From an uncultured Litorilinea sp. (lineage in GTDB: Bacteria; Chloroflexota; Anaerolineae; Caldilineales; Caldilineaceae): a stretch of 12,129 bases of DNA. The stretch lies in contig CAMPHP010000031.1 of the NCBI GenBank assembly GCA_946885925.1, positions 1-12,129 of the forward strand. The letters run 5' to 3'. Made by a program: the position numbers and the translations under genes. Shown piece by piece: positions 1 through 6,346 of the stretch. The notes under the pieces are model-generated. The model had not been told where the DNA came from, made no database searches, and saw only the letters and a list, made by a program, of their open reading frames with translations. Position 1 is the stretch's first letter. Every line of letters begins with the position of its first letter.

Positions 1-486
1 GCCGACTATACCAGTGATTATGAAAGCGGCTATGGATTGGCGATGCTGCTCTTTGGGGAATTCAACGTCTTTTCACCATCCGATGCCACTAACATTCTCG
101 CCAAAGCCTACCAGGCGCTTGCCCCCGGCGGTTTGCTACTGTTGGAACCTCATCTCTATGCATCGCTCGTACCAGAGGAACAGGCGATGAACACATGGTT
201 TTCGAGTACTGGTGGTCTCTTTTCCCCAAATCCCCACCTTGTTTTGATGGAACAACACTTGGATGAGGCGCAGGCAGTACTTACACGCCGTTATTTTGTA
301 CTAGACGCGGCTACCGCGGCGGTCACCCACTATGCCCAGTCTCTTCAGGCATATACGACGATTCAATATCAGCAACTCCTCACGGATGCTGATTTCATTG
401 ATATTGAGATTCTCCCTGGCTTGGCCCACGACCGCATTCCTCTAGCACCAGAGTTTCAAGCCATCGTAGCGCGTAAACCGGCGTAA
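1..486 (+). CDS. Class I SAM-dependent methyltransferase, C-terminal part (5' end outside window)
   Basis: The frame is open from base 1 and ends with TAA at 484-486, so about 161 C-terminal residues are present and the N-terminus with the SAM-binding GxGxG loop lies upstream. What remains looks like the second half of a Rossmann-fold methyltransferase. A hydrophobic strand with an acidic turn (LLFGEFNVF, near residues 15-23) is followed by a helix and then by the typical post-II segment ALAPGGLLLLEPH (near residues 39-51), which matches the 'LkPGGxLllE' pattern of the Methyltransf_11/25 families. The C-terminal portion ends in a beta-hairpin-like stretch (FIDIEILPGL) usual for this fold. The substrate cannot be told. 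The next gene starts 35 bp downstream on the same strand, so co-transcription is possible. A TTG at 37 could be called as a start, but the upstream codons are coding-like and the gene almost certainly begins before the window. Confidence 0.8.
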   Translation, partial: ADYTSDYESGYGLAMLLFGEFNVFSPSDATNILAKAYQALAPGGLLLLEPHLYASLVPEEQAMNTWFSSTGGLFSPNPHLVLMEQHLDEAQAVLTRRYFVLDAATAAVTHYAQSLQAYTTIQYQQLLTDADFIDIEILPGLAHDRIPLAPEFQAIVARKPA

Positions 487-521
487 TCTCTATCAACCCA
501 TCTATCACTCCAGGAGGCCCC

Positions 522-1661
522 ATGAAGATCACAGATGTCCGTACCATCTTCGTTGACCGTTATCTCTTTGTCCAGGTATACACGGATGAAGGCATCGTAG
601 GACTCGGTGAGTCCGGTGCATGGGGCTATTTGGAGGCATCAGGGGGCGCGGTAGAGACCTTCAAGCGTTACCTTATCGGCCAAGACCCGCTGCGGATCGA
701 GCATCACTGGCAGTATATGTACCGCTGGACTCACTTCCGCGGCGCAGCGATCATGGGTGCGCTAAGTGCCATCGACATTGCGCTCTGGGACATTGCAGGC
801 AAATACTTTGGTGTCCCCGCCTATCAACTGCTCGGCGGCAAAACCCGTGACAAAGCCCGCGTCTACTATCATGTCTTTGGCGATACAAAGGAGAAGCTGA
901 TTGAGGGGTGTCGCGAGGCCAAGCGTCAGGGCTTTACGGCTGTGGGCCATCTAACACCCTTCCTGGATGAAGATCACGACGTACCCTTCTTTAAGACCCA
1001 TGTGGACAAGATGCGCGATGCCATTGACACGGTTGCCCAATATCGAGATGCGGTGGGGAGCGATGTAGACTTGTGCATCGAGATTCATCGCCGCCTAACT
1101 CCAGCCGAAGCGATTGTACTAGCACGCGGCATTGAGCAATACTACCCCTTCTTCTACGAAGACCCCATTCTTCCCGATAGTTTTGACGCGATGGCATTGG
1201 TGGCGCAAAATATCCACATCCCCATCGCTACCGGCGAACGCCTGCATACGATCTATGAGTTTGAGGCATTACTGAGCCGCGGCGCTGTCCAATATGTCCG
1301 CCCCGATGTCTGCCTGGCAGGTGGTCTTACCCACAGCAAGAAAATTGCAGCCCTTGCCGAAGCCCATCATGTAGGTGTTGTTCCACACAACCCGCTCAGT
1401 CCCGTTAGCACCGCAGCCTGTATCCAACTCGCTGCATGCATTCCAAACTTTGCGCTACAAGAATATCCACTTGGCGAAAATGTGCCGCCCAAGAGCGACA
1501 TCGTTAAGAGCACGCTTAAGCTTGAGAATGGCTTCTTAATCATCCCCGATGCACCCGGCATCGGCATCGAGCTAGCCGAAGATGCTGCCGAACGCTACCC
1601 CTATCGCCCGCGCAAAGTCCACACGCGGCTGCATGTGGACGGATCGGTTATTGATCAATAA
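522..1661 (+). CDS. Enolase-superfamily (mandelate racemase/muconate lactonizing type) sugar-acid dehydratase
   Basis: A 379-aa protein, full length for the superfamily. An AGGAGG Shine-Dalgarno at 512-517 sits 4 nt before the ATG. The N-terminal capping domain (about 1-110) is followed by the TIM-barrel. Visible catalytic elements are E187-I-H189 (first metal ligand plus the adjacent His seen in galactonate/mannonate dehydratases), Y-E213-D-P (second ligand), A-T-G-E239-R (third ligand), P-H289-N-P (barrel-end His) and L-Q-E314-Y-P. The HRRLTP stretch after the first ligand and the ending DGSV resemble the D-mannonate/D-galactonate dehydratase branch, which dehydrates aldonic acids to 2-keto-3-deoxy acids in a Mg2+-dependent reaction. 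The first ligand is Glu where most of the superfamily has Asp. The exact substrate (mannonate, galactonate, gluconate or other) cannot be decided from sequence alone. It probably acts in cytoplasmic sugar-acid catabolism. Confidence 0.88.
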   Translation: MKITDVRTIFVDRYLFVQVYTDEGIVGLGESGAWGYLEASGGAVETFKRYLIGQDPLRIEHHWQYMYRWTHFRGAAIMGALSAIDIALWDIAGKYFGVPAYQLLGGKTRDKARVYYHVFGDTKEKLIEGCREAKRQGFTAVGHLTPFLDEDHDVPFFKTHVDKMRDAIDTVAQYRDAVGSDVDLCIEIHRRLTPAEAIVLARGIEQYYPFFYEDPILPDSFDAMALVAQNIHIPIATGERLHTIYEFEALLSRGAVQYVRPDVCLAGGLTHSKKIAALAEAHHVGVVPHNPLSPVSTAACIQLAACIPNFALQEYPLGENVPPKSDIVKSTLKLENGFLIIPDAPGIGIELAEDAAERYPYRPRKVHTRLHVDGSVIDQ

Positions 1662-1726
1662 AGCCGGTTCTGAACGCTAGCAGTCTGTGGAATCAACCTC
1701 AAGTCGCACAAAACTATTAGTCAACC

Positions 1727-1771
1727 ACCTTCCTTGGAGCCGGAAACCCTCTGGGTGGCTCCGAGGAAGGT
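1727..1771. terminator. Long hairpin between convergent genes, probable bidirectional terminator
   Basis: The arms at 1727-1741 (ACCTTCCTTGGAGCC) and 1757-1771 (GGCTCCGAGGAAGGT) are complementary over 15 positions with one mismatch that is a G-T wobble on the RNA. Inside the loop, 1746-1749 (ACCC) can pair with 1753-1756 (GGGT). It lies between the stop of the dehydratase (+) and the stop of the PHP gene (-), where it can serve both. No long T-run follows on either side, so it is not a textbook intrinsic terminator. It may instead protect 3' ends or need a factor. Confidence 0.65.
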
Positions 1772-1782
1772 TTCCGCTCCAC

Positions 1783-2451
1783 CTACTCCGGCAAGCGCAC
1801 CCGAAACAAGCGCTTGTGCCACTTAGCATAGGTGGAGGCAAAGTGAGGCCAGAAAGGGCTTACAGCCCCCTGGGGTTGCGCTTGCGCTAATGCATCGTGA
1901 AAGCTCTCCGCATCATCGTCAAATGGCGGCATTGTCACATAGGCGCGTCCAACCTCAAACGGAATGTGGGCATCGCTGCCTGCTGTAACCAGCTTGCCAT
2001 ACGCCTGCGCCAGCGCCACAGCAGCCTCGTTATCTGCCGGACGCACACAGCGCGCATTGCGTACCTCCAAGGCATCTACCTGGTCAATAATCGACAGCAC
2101 GTTTTCCAATCCCATAGCAGATCGCCGCAAGGAATCCAGCGGATGAGGAATGCTGATCACCGCACCCTGGTCGCGTAACCGCGCAATTGTCTCCTGGGGA
2201 GATAACCCTCTGGGCACACACTCCTTGACAAAGTAAGCGATAATCTCACCGTGGGTGGTCTTGATCTCCTCACCCACAATCACAAGGTCGGGGGCCAGTG
2301 CCTTTGCTGCCAGTGCGCCAGACAGGTTGTTATGTTCGGTCACAGCAATCTTGTCCAAACCAAGAGCGCGCGCCCGTGCTATCAACGCCGCAGATTGCGT
2401 CAGACAATCTCTGCTATAAATCGTATGCGAATGTAGATCAACCTTCCACAT
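1783..2451 (-). CDS. PHP-domain metal-dependent phosphoesterase (predicted)
   Basis: A 222-aa protein that begins ATG TGG AAG and ends in TAG. It shows the four PHP motifs in order: D5-L-H7-S-H9-T at the extreme N-terminus, T38-E-H40-N-N (motif II), the GEEI segment at 60-63 with H67 and then IPHP at 101-104 (motif III), and G158-S-D-A-H162 (motif IV). These His/Asp/Glu residues build the multinuclear metal site of PHP enzymes, which hydrolyse phosphomonoester or phosphodiester substrates (histidinol phosphate, nucleoside 3',5'-bisphosphate, nucleic acid ends). The protein is a stand-alone PHP domain and not a polymerase fusion. The short length fits the YciV/TrpH-like or histidinol-phosphatase-like groups, and the sequence alone does not choose between them. 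It is transcribed toward the dehydratase. The start leaves almost no Shine-Dalgarno. A weak CATAAT box (complement of 2466-2471) lies about 15 nt upstream, which would give a very short leader. Confidence 0.85.
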   Translation of the reverse strand: MWKVDLHSHTIYSRDCLTQSAALIARARALGLDKIAVTEHNNLSGALAAKALAPDLVIVGEEIKTTHGEIIAYFVKECVPRGLSPQETIARLRDQGAVISIPHPLDSLRRSAMGLENVLSIIDQVDALEVRNARCVRPADNEAAVALAQAYGKLVTAGSDAHIPFEVGRAYVTMPPFDDDAESFHDALAQAQPQGAVSPFWPHFASTYAKWHKRLFRVRLPE

Positions 2452-2596
2452 TATCTTGCTCGCTTATTATGGAATCCGTCCAAAGCCGGTGTACAAATCG
2501 ATAGACAATTCGTGCATAATAGAGGTTCACGCGTACAGTGCGTGACCTGGCGGCCTATATTGCCCACTCCAACGATGCTTGGTGTCTCATCGCCAC

Positions 2597-2680
2597 GACT
2601 GTACCGTTGACAGTATCGTTGACTGTATTATTGAGAGGTTCGTTGACAGTATTATGGATTGTACCATTGACCGTATCATT
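2597..2680. repeat. Tandem array of seven 12-bp units
   Basis: Seven uninterrupted 12-mers: GACTGTACCGTT, GACAGTATCGTT, GACTGTATTATT, GAGAGGTTCGTT, GACAGTATTATG, GATTGTACCATT, GACCGTATCATT. The consensus is roughly GACNGTAYCRTT; the fourth unit is the most diverged. The array lies 45 bp before the ATG of the 412-aa gene. Every junction recreates TTGAC or similar, a -35-like string, but I see no properly spaced -10 box that would make a defined promoter. Confidence 0.85.
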
Positions 2681-2724
2681 GCCCTAGACCAACCCTCAAG
2701 CTCAGGGCAGAATAGATAAAGCAC

Positions 2725-3963
2725 ATGAAGCAGAAAAAGCGACCGAACCCTATGGGGCAGAAACTTACAACACACTTCATTCCCGAACTCATGCGTATCA
2801 GCGGCAAGGCAAAGCCACTAAGCGCACTTTTAGACGATGCCATCGCCGCAGGATTGCCGATCCGGCCAATCGACGACAGTAGCCTGGAGAGCAACCGCGC
2901 AGAACTCGAAGACAGCGCGGCGATTGATCCGTCGCTTGCCGCAGAACCATCCGGCGCGCCGCCACCAGCACCCCCCGCTGGCACAAGCTATGCAGGGCTA
3001 ACGCCTGCCCAACGCCACGCCTTCCTGAGTTGGTGCCACACCCCAGAACAGCCTGCGCCCCTGGCCTTCCAGCAGCTTTTCCTCGCCAATCTCGAGGCAC
3101 GGCTGCTTGAGGAGCAACAGCGCAAGCCAGCAACCCTCCGCCTGGCACATCTGGGCACAGAAGCAACCTGGGCCAACAACCCGGCGCTCCATCGTGCCTA
3201 TCTCTTGGCGTGCTGGCTACAACAGGATGGTGATCGCATCACACAATGGTTGAGCAATCGCCCGATACCTGCCGACCTGCTAGGTGTTGGGCTGGGTCTT
3301 CAAGGCTTAATCGGCTCACCCCTGACCGTTACGGAACTCGGTGCGGTTGTGACTGCCTGGAAGCTGGGTAACCGTCTCCCAGACGATTTACTCAAGCTGC
3401 GTCTTGACTCCCTGACTGCCATCCTGGGTCAGCCGCCACTCGCCTACGGGCTGACTATGCTCGAAGCGGAGGCCAATGCGCCGCGGCCTTGGCGCACACT
3501 GCACCGGGGATTGCGCTTTGCGATTCCCCAACCCGATTTGCGCCCCGTGCTGGAACCGGCGCTGCGCGATCTGCTTTCCGTGGCGGATCTTGCCGAAGAA
3601 GATAGCCCGCCAGTTAGTGCTCTTGCCGTAGCTGACGCAGGCCCAGCCATCTCTGCTGAAGAGGAAAGCGCCCAGCAGCCATCGCTCGAAGAACTAGGCT
3701 GGCGCTTAATTCTTGAGTTTGGCAGCAACCGTTCTGAGTATTTCGACTATGTCCTTATCCAATGCCAAAAGCTGCCAGGCTATAGCCAACTGATGGATGA
3801 GGACCGCCGCATGATTTACCGTATACTCTTTCGCAAAAGTGAAATGCGCCGTTTTTGGCGCATTTGGGACTACGTACATGGCTGGAACTCCACGCGCGTC
3901 TATCTGAATGGCGAAGAGTTGGAAAAGTGGAAGGTCTGGCCCTATTCCCAACATTTGCGCTAA
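2725..3963 (+). CDS. Uncharacterised 412-aa protein with a TerB_N-like segment
   Basis: The protein has a basic N-terminus (KQKKRP), a possible helical segment (about 15-45), then an acidic Ser/Pro/Ala-rich linker (about 50-88). Residues 89-128 read YAGLTPAQRHAFLSW followed by AFQQLFLANLEARLL. In my judgement this resembles the start of the TerB_N domain (pattern 'Y.gLs.eQR.aYL.W ... FL...LE.RLL'), which is found in tellurite-resistance-type and conflict-associated proteins. The match is from memory and is divergent. A helical region follows to about 290, then a second acidic linker (291-320), then a conserved-looking Trp- and Tyr-rich C-terminal domain (321-412; FWRIWDYVHGWN, WKVWPYS). There is no signal peptide, membrane segment or catalytic motif that I recognise. 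The AAA ATPase follows 72 bp downstream on the same strand, so a role as partner or adaptor of that ATPase is plausible but inferred. No clear Shine-Dalgarno precedes the ATG; M10 is an alternative start. Confidence 0.75.
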   Translation: MKQKKRPNPMGQKLTTHFIPELMRISGKAKPLSALLDDAIAAGLPIRPIDDSSLESNRAELEDSAAIDPSLAAEPSGAPPPAPPAGTSYAGLTPAQRHAFLSWCHTPEQPAPLAFQQLFLANLEARLLEEQQRKPATLRLAHLGTEATWANNPALHRAYLLACWLQQDGDRITQWLSNRPIPADLLGVGLGLQGLIGSPLTVTELGAVVTAWKLGNRLPDDLLKLRLDSLTAILGQPPLAYGLTMLEAEANAPRPWRTLHRGLRFAIPQPDLRPVLEPALRDLLSVADLAEEDSPPVSALAVADAGPAISAEEESAQQPSLEELGWRLILEFGSNRSEYFDYVLIQCQKLPGYSQLMDEDRRMIYRILFRKSEMRRFWRIWDYVHGWNSTRVYLNGEELEKWKVWPYSQHLR

Positions 3964-3977
3964 CAAGATTTTTGCGA

Positions 3978-4019
3978 GAAATTGTTGATAGAAATTGTTT
4001 GTTGATAGAGATTTGAATA
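3978..4019. repeat. Degenerate AT-rich tandem repeat upstream of the AAA ATPase gene
   Basis: Successive imperfect units are GAAATTGTTGATA (3978-3990), GAAATTGTTTGTTGATA (3991-4007, the same unit with a TGTT insertion) and GAGATTTGAATA (4008-4019), with a partial GAAATA following. The series fills most of the 72-bp gap between the 412-aa gene and the ATPase and is far more AT-rich than the coding flanks. Confidence 0.6.
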
Positions 4020-4035
4020 GAAATATCTGACTGTT

Positions 4036-5544
4036 ATGCCTACAACCATGCGAGAAGAACTCGATGTTTACATACGCGCCCGCTATGCCTTGCTCTGGGT
4101 TGTCACCCCAGAAGAACAGCGCGCGCTCCAAGAGCTAGAAGCACTGGCGGAAGAGCAGCGCAAGCCACTCTACATCTGGAGCACCACTGCTGGCGTAATC
4201 AACAGCGCTACACCACAGCGTTCTGATACCAGCAAGCGCGACCCGCTTGCACTACTTAGCGCAATCCTTGACGACCGTGAGTCAGGTATTTGGGTCTTGC
4301 GCGACTTTCATCCTTTCCTGCGTGACCATACCGTCGTACGACGCCTGCGCGAAGCGGCATTCGGTCTGGAAGCCAGTACGAAGACCATTATTCTCCTAGG
4401 GCCAGTACTCAAAATCCCGCCCGAATTGGAGAAAGAGATCACAGTCGTTGACTTTGCCCTGCCGACAGCTGCCCAAGTAGATCGCCTGCTAGAGCAAATC
4501 ATCACAGCCAGTAACCAACATAACAGCATCCAAGTCAGTCTAGACCGACGCCAGCGCGGTCGCCTGGTACAAGCCTGCCTAGGACTAACTGCCGTTGAAG
4601 CCTCCAATGCCGTCGCCAAAGCCATCGTGCAAGCCGGTGGACGGCTCGATGGTGATGCCATTGAAGCGGTCACAGCAGAAAAGCAGCAGATCATTCGCAA
4701 GAGTGGATTGCTAGAGTTTTACGCCAGCGAGGAACGGCTCAACAATGTCGGTGGATTGGACATACTCAAAGAATGGCTACGCAAACGAGTCCGCGCCTTT
4801 AGCGACGAAGCACGCGCCTTTGGTCTACCAGAACCCAAAGGTATCCTCCTCGTCGGTGTCCAGGGCTGTGGCAAATCCCTGGTCGCCAAGTCGGTGGCAA
4901 ACTCGTGGCGGCTCCCGCTCCTCCGGCTCGATGTAGGGCGGCTATTCTCCTCCCTGGTCGGTTCCAGTGAAGAGAACCTGCGTACCGCCATACGCGTGGC
5001 AGAGAGTATTGCTCCTGTCGTCCTGTGGGTTGATGAGATTGAAAAGGGCTTCTCCGGCGTTGGCTCCAGCAATGTAAGCGATGCAGGGACCGCAGCGCGT
5101 GTCTTTGGCTCCTTTATCACCTGGCTCCAAGAGAAACAAGCGCCTGTCTTCGTCATTGCTACCGCCAACATCGTCAGCCAGCTACCGCCCGAACTGGTGC
5201 GAAAAGGGCGCTTTGACGAGATATTTTTCGTTGACCTACCCAATGCCGCTGAACGCGCCGAAATCTGGCGCATTCACCTTACCAAGCGCAATCGCGACAC
5301 CAGCCAGTTCGACCTCTCCACACTCGCAATGGCCTCCGATGGCCTTTCCGGTGCCGAGATTGAGCAAGCTGTGATTGCCGGTCTCTATGAAGCATTTGAC
5401 AAGAATCGCCCGCTGCAAATGGGTGATCTGCTCGACGTGCTGCAAGATACCGTCCCTCTCAGCCAAATGATGCAAGAGGAAATCAGCGCTCTCCGCGCCT
5501 GGGCACGCCAACGCGCTCGTCCCGCGTCGGGGATGACTTCATAA
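4036..5544 (+). CDS. Ycf46-like AAA+ ATPase
   Basis: A 502-aa protein. The N-terminal half (about 1-225) is the non-canonical domain typical of Ycf46-type proteins ([14 protein letters not shown] near 14-27, [12 protein letters not shown] near 84-95, a sensor-like IILLGP near 118-123). The C-terminal half is a full AAA module: Walker A G274-VQGCGK-S281, Walker B VVLWVD333-E334, sensor 1 ATAN378, an arginine-finger region VRKGRFDE (388-395) and sensor-2-like GLSGAEIEQ (436-444). All key residues are present, so it should hydrolyse ATP, probably as a ring. Ycf46 proteins are widespread in cyanobacteria and plastids, where Slr0374 has been tied to inorganic-carbon response; the molecular function is unsettled. 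Here the neighbours are a TerB_N-like protein and a Uma2 nuclease, not photosynthesis genes. The start at 4036 lacks a good Shine-Dalgarno; M5 (4048) is the alternative. Confidence 0.9.
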   Translation: MPTTMREELDVYIRARYALLWVVTPEEQRALQELEALAEEQRKPLYIWSTTAGVINSATPQRSDTSKRDPLALLSAILDDRESGIWVLRDFHPFLRDHTVVRRLREAAFGLEASTKTIILLGPVLKIPPELEKEITVVDFALPTAAQVDRLLEQIITASNQHNSIQVSLDRRQRGRLVQACLGLTAVEASNAVAKAIVQAGGRLDGDAIEAVTAEKQQIIRKSGLLEFYASEERLNNVGGLDILKEWLRKRVRAFSDEARAFGLPEPKGILLVGVQGCGKSLVAKSVANSWRLPLLRLDVGRLFSSLVGSSEENLRTAIRVAESIAPVVLWVDEIEKGFSGVGSSNVSDAGTAARVFGSFITWLQEKQAPVFVIATANIVSQLPPELVRKGRFDEIFFVDLPNAAERAEIWRIHLTKRNRDTSQFDLSTLAMASDGLSGAEIEQAVIAGLYEAFDKNRPLQMGDLLDVLQDTVPLSQMMQEEISALRAWARQRARPASGMTS

Positions 5545-5586
5545 TTTACCGGTTGTAGTTTACCGGCTGTAGTTTATCGGCTGTAC
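5545..5586. repeat. Three 14-bp tandem units between the ATPase and Uma2 genes
   Basis: TTTACCGGTTGTAG (5545-5558), TTTACCGGCTGTAG (5559-5572) and TTTATCGGCTGTAC (5573-5586). Neighbouring units differ at one or two positions. The array starts directly after the ATPase stop codon. The 30 bp that follow contain CAGTG three times at 12-bp or near-12-bp steps, which may be a decayed continuation. Confidence 0.85.
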
Positions 5587-5638
5587 GCAGTGAGTGTATA
5601 CAGTGGTCATCCAGTGAATGCCGAAAGGTAGATCATCC

Positions 5639-6301
5639 ATGGAGCAAGCAGACGACCTGAAGCATATTGAGGCTCATGTTCCCATGACCTATGCTGACTA
5701 CCAGCTACGGTATCCGGGCAATGCCTTTGTCGAGTGGGTAAGTGATGAAGCCATCATCTTTGCCCCGCTAAGCGCGCGCCATCAGGAATTCTTGGACTTC
5801 TTTGCCACGTTGATTGATAGCTTCCTAATGGTATATCCTATTGGAGTTGTGATTAGCGGGCCTTTCAAAATGAAGTTAGGGCCTACTGGCAGCGTGCGTA
5901 CCCCAGATGTCCTCTTTGTTGCCAAGCAGAACAAGCGATACATTGATGAATGGCGCTTAAACGGTGCAGCCGATCTTGTGATTGAGATCATTGACGACGC
6001 AAGCGTCGGACGTGATCGGGGGGACAAGTTTTACGAATATCAAGCGAACGGCGTGCGCGAATACTGGATCATCGATCCTCGCCCAGGTTTCACTCGCATT
6101 GATCTTTGGGCCCTCGACGAAGATGAGTGCTACCAACCCATTCCCGTTGGGCCAGATGGGGCCTACCCCTCCGCCGTCCTACCCAATTTCAAACTCAATG
6201 CAGACCGTCTCTTCGACGCTGAATTGCCCGCCCCACTCGAATTATTGGCTGACATGATCGGTGTCGATGAGATACTGCGCGCAATTAGTCATAAGGAATG
6301 A
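5639..6301 (+). CDS. Uma2 family protein (predicted PD-(D/E)XK-type nuclease)
   Basis: A 220-aa protein when started at 5639, where AAAGGT at 5624-5629 provides a Shine-Dalgarno 9 nt ahead. An ATG at 5618 would add seven residues but has no such site. The sequence follows the Uma2 (DUF820) plan: an N-terminal helix MTYADYQLRYPG, a strand VEWVSDEAIIFAP, a helical block SARHQEFLDFFATLI, then the core RTPD90-VLFVA, ADLVIE116-II, a lysine K130 in DKFYEY and GVREYWIIDP. D90, E116 and K130 would be the catalytic PD-ExK-type set. Uma2 proteins are very numerous in cyanobacteria and Chloroflexota, are assumed to be endonucleases, and lack a demonstrated cellular role in most cases. It is co-directional with the AAA ATPase (94-bp gap) and converges on the copper ATPase gene. 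Confidence 0.9.
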   Translation: MEQADDLKHIEAHVPMTYADYQLRYPGNAFVEWVSDEAIIFAPLSARHQEFLDFFATLIDSFLMVYPIGVVISGPFKMKLGPTGSVRTPDVLFVAKQNKRYIDEWRLNGAADLVIEIIDDASVGRDRGDKFYEYQANGVREYWIIDPRPGFTRIDLWALDEDECYQPIPVGPDGAYPSAVLPNFKLNADRLFDAELPAPLELLADMIGVDEILRAISHKE

Positions 6302-6320
6302 CTGCGAGCCGCCGGGTGAA

Positions 6321-6344
6321 ACAATAGATAAAATAATAGATACA
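6321..6344. repeat. Two-copy 12-bp direct repeat
   Basis: ACAATAGATAAA (6321-6332) and ATAATAGATACA (6333-6344) match at 10 of 12 positions. They occupy the 45-bp gap between the convergent Uma2 and copper ATPase stop codons. No hairpin terminator is visible in this gap. Confidence 0.5.
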
Positions 6345-6346
6345 CG

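Noticed and set aside
1727..1771. CueR/MerR-type operator, because the outer arms read ACCTTCC and GGAAGGT
   Set aside because: The arms are part of a 15-bp stem between two stop codons with no promoter or metal gene beside it; a terminator-like role fits better.
2597..2680. CRISPR array
   Set aside because: The 12-bp units are directly contiguous with no spacers and no cas genes are nearby; the same holds for the other tandem repeats.
2587..2775. A 62-aa minus-strand frame through the 12-bp array, giving a Ser/Thr/Ile/Gln repeat peptide
   Set aside because: The peptide regularity is a by-product of a 12-bp repeat being a multiple of three. There is no ribosome site, and it overlaps the start of the 412-aa gene.
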